This document shows positions 63,804-64,000 of a DNA stretch of 64,000 nt, piece by piece. Position numbers and translations under genes: made by a program. The notes beneath the pieces are model-generated. The model made no database searches. It saw nothing but the letters and a program-made list of their open reading frames with translations, and had not been told where the DNA came from. This DNA is from Nocardia aobensis NBRC 100429. Its GTDB lineage: Bacteria; Actinomycetota; Actinomycetes; Mycobacteriales; Mycobacteriaceae. The stretch is taken from the NCBI RefSeq assembly GCF_000308375.1, contig NZ_BAFQ01000066.1:50331-114330 (forward strand). The letters are read 5' to 3'. Positions within the stretch are counted from its first letter, which is position 1. Each line of letters starts with the position of its first letter.

Positions 63804-64000
63804 GTTCGGCGGGCCCGGGCCGCGAGCGGCCCGGGCCGTCCGGCACCGGGCGTCCCTTCCAGCTCAGCGCGCCGCGCCGATGCAGCAGCCAGGACCGGCC
63901 CGACAGCCGCAGATACGCGCCGATCGACACCGGATGTGCCAGCGCCGCACCGAGATCGGCGCCGCGCGGGCCCGTCCCGGATTCCAGTGAGCGGGCCAGC
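63787..64000 (-). CDS. C-terminal tail of a possible family 2 glycosyltransferase
   Basis: Only the last 70 codons are visible; the gene runs off the window. The run HPVSIGAYLRLSGRSWLLHRRGALSWKGRPVP, seen in part, resembles the C-terminal membrane and basic segment RGxLxWKGR of membrane-associated GT2 glycosyltransferases, including carotenoid glycosyltransferases. The final 15 residues are Gly/Pro/Arg-rich. Convergent with the secreted-protein gene and overlapping it by 17 bases. The family is a guess from one motif. Confidence 0.45.
   Translation of the reverse strand, partial: LARSLESGTGPRGADLGAALAHPVSIGAYLRLSGRSWLLHRRGALSWKGRPVPDGPGRSRPGPAELRAPR
63812..63837. terminator. Hairpin at the convergent end of the secreted-protein and GT2-like genes
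   Basis: GGCCCGGGCCGC, two-base loop GA, GCGGCCCGGGCC: a perfect twelve-base stem. It lies in the tail of the minus-strand gene, just past the plus-strand stop at 63803, and may terminate both. Confidence 0.5.

Overview
The window is high-GC actinobacterial DNA from a mycolic-acid-producing lineage, most likely Nocardia or a close Nocardiaceae relative. The evidence is gene content: an actinobacterial bc1-aa3 oxidase set (ctaC, ctaF, ctaE, qcrCAB), the mannosyltransferases of PIM/lipomannan synthesis (pimB-type and mptA-type), paired NlpC/P60 wall hydrolases, a mycothiol-type isomerase, a PknL-type kinase beside its wHTH partner, and many GTG/TTG starts with leaderless-looking promoters. From 31.6 kb to the end the order closely follows, from memory, the Mycobacterium tuberculosis Rv2193-Rv2172c block. 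No database search was run; all family calls come from reading the translations.

Layout. 0-1.3 kb: end of the cobalamin genes cobT and cobS. 1.6-8.7 kb: accessory segment with an ATP-grasp ligase next to a 667-residue protein carrying a papain-like Gln/Cys/His/Asn set, a mycothiol-dependent isomerase-like protein, a Tat-exported purple acid phosphatase-like enzyme, a decayed Orn/Lys/Arg decarboxylase, a DUF2277 protein and a small secreted Gly/His/Trp/Tyr-rich protein. 8.9-12.7 kb: asnB divergent from ctaC-ctaF. 12.8-19 kb: FAD oxidase, CPBP protease, NAD(P)-binding protein, macrolide-phosphotransferase-like kinase, PASTA lipoprotein, and an IclR regulator whose 3' end and flank are duplicated in tandem. 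19.5-25.5 kb: a sulfation operon, cysD-cysNC (activated sulfate, PAPS) followed by DUF1214, SDR and sulfotransferase genes, closed by a strong terminator. 25.6-31.5 kb: a TetR regulator divergent from a beta-oxidation-type operon (acyl-CoA dehydrogenase, SDR, acyl-CoA dehydrogenase, acyl-CoA ligase, MaoC hydratase), with an operator-like palindrome on the first RBS. 31.6-38.2 kb: trpD and an unknown gene divergent from ctaE-qcrC-qcrA-qcrB, then an AsnC-type small protein. 38.2-43.6 kb: a frameshifted DEDD exonuclease/GIY-YIG gene, two NlpC/P60 hydrolases with a shared upstream box, and an HExxH metallopeptidase. 43.7-49.8 kb: pimB, two SRPBCC-like proteins, an ArsA-like ATPase with an apparent CTG start, an unknown protein, a ROK sugar kinase and a PlsC acyltransferase. 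49.9-55.3 kb: exoribonuclease, aroG, two small unknowns, PASTA kinase pknL and its wHTH neighbour. 55.3-64 kb: an SGNH hydrolase pseudogene, crtB-mptA-crtI-idsA2 on the minus strand, a metF-like reductase, a secreted protein, and the tail of a possible glycosyltransferase.

How the genes work together. The core is cell-envelope and respiratory: PapA-independent lipid and glycan assembly (pimB, mptA, plsC, idsA2), wall remodelling (NlpC/P60 pair, PknL with PASTA domains) and the bc1-aa3 supercomplex. Into this conserved backbone are inserted lineage-specific blocks: the ATP-grasp/papain-like pair, the self-contained sulfation operon, the acyl-CoA degradation operon, and crtI/crtB interleaved with mptA and idsA2. 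The ATP-grasp/papain-like pair is the best candidate for an undescribed system; the sulfation operon is the second.
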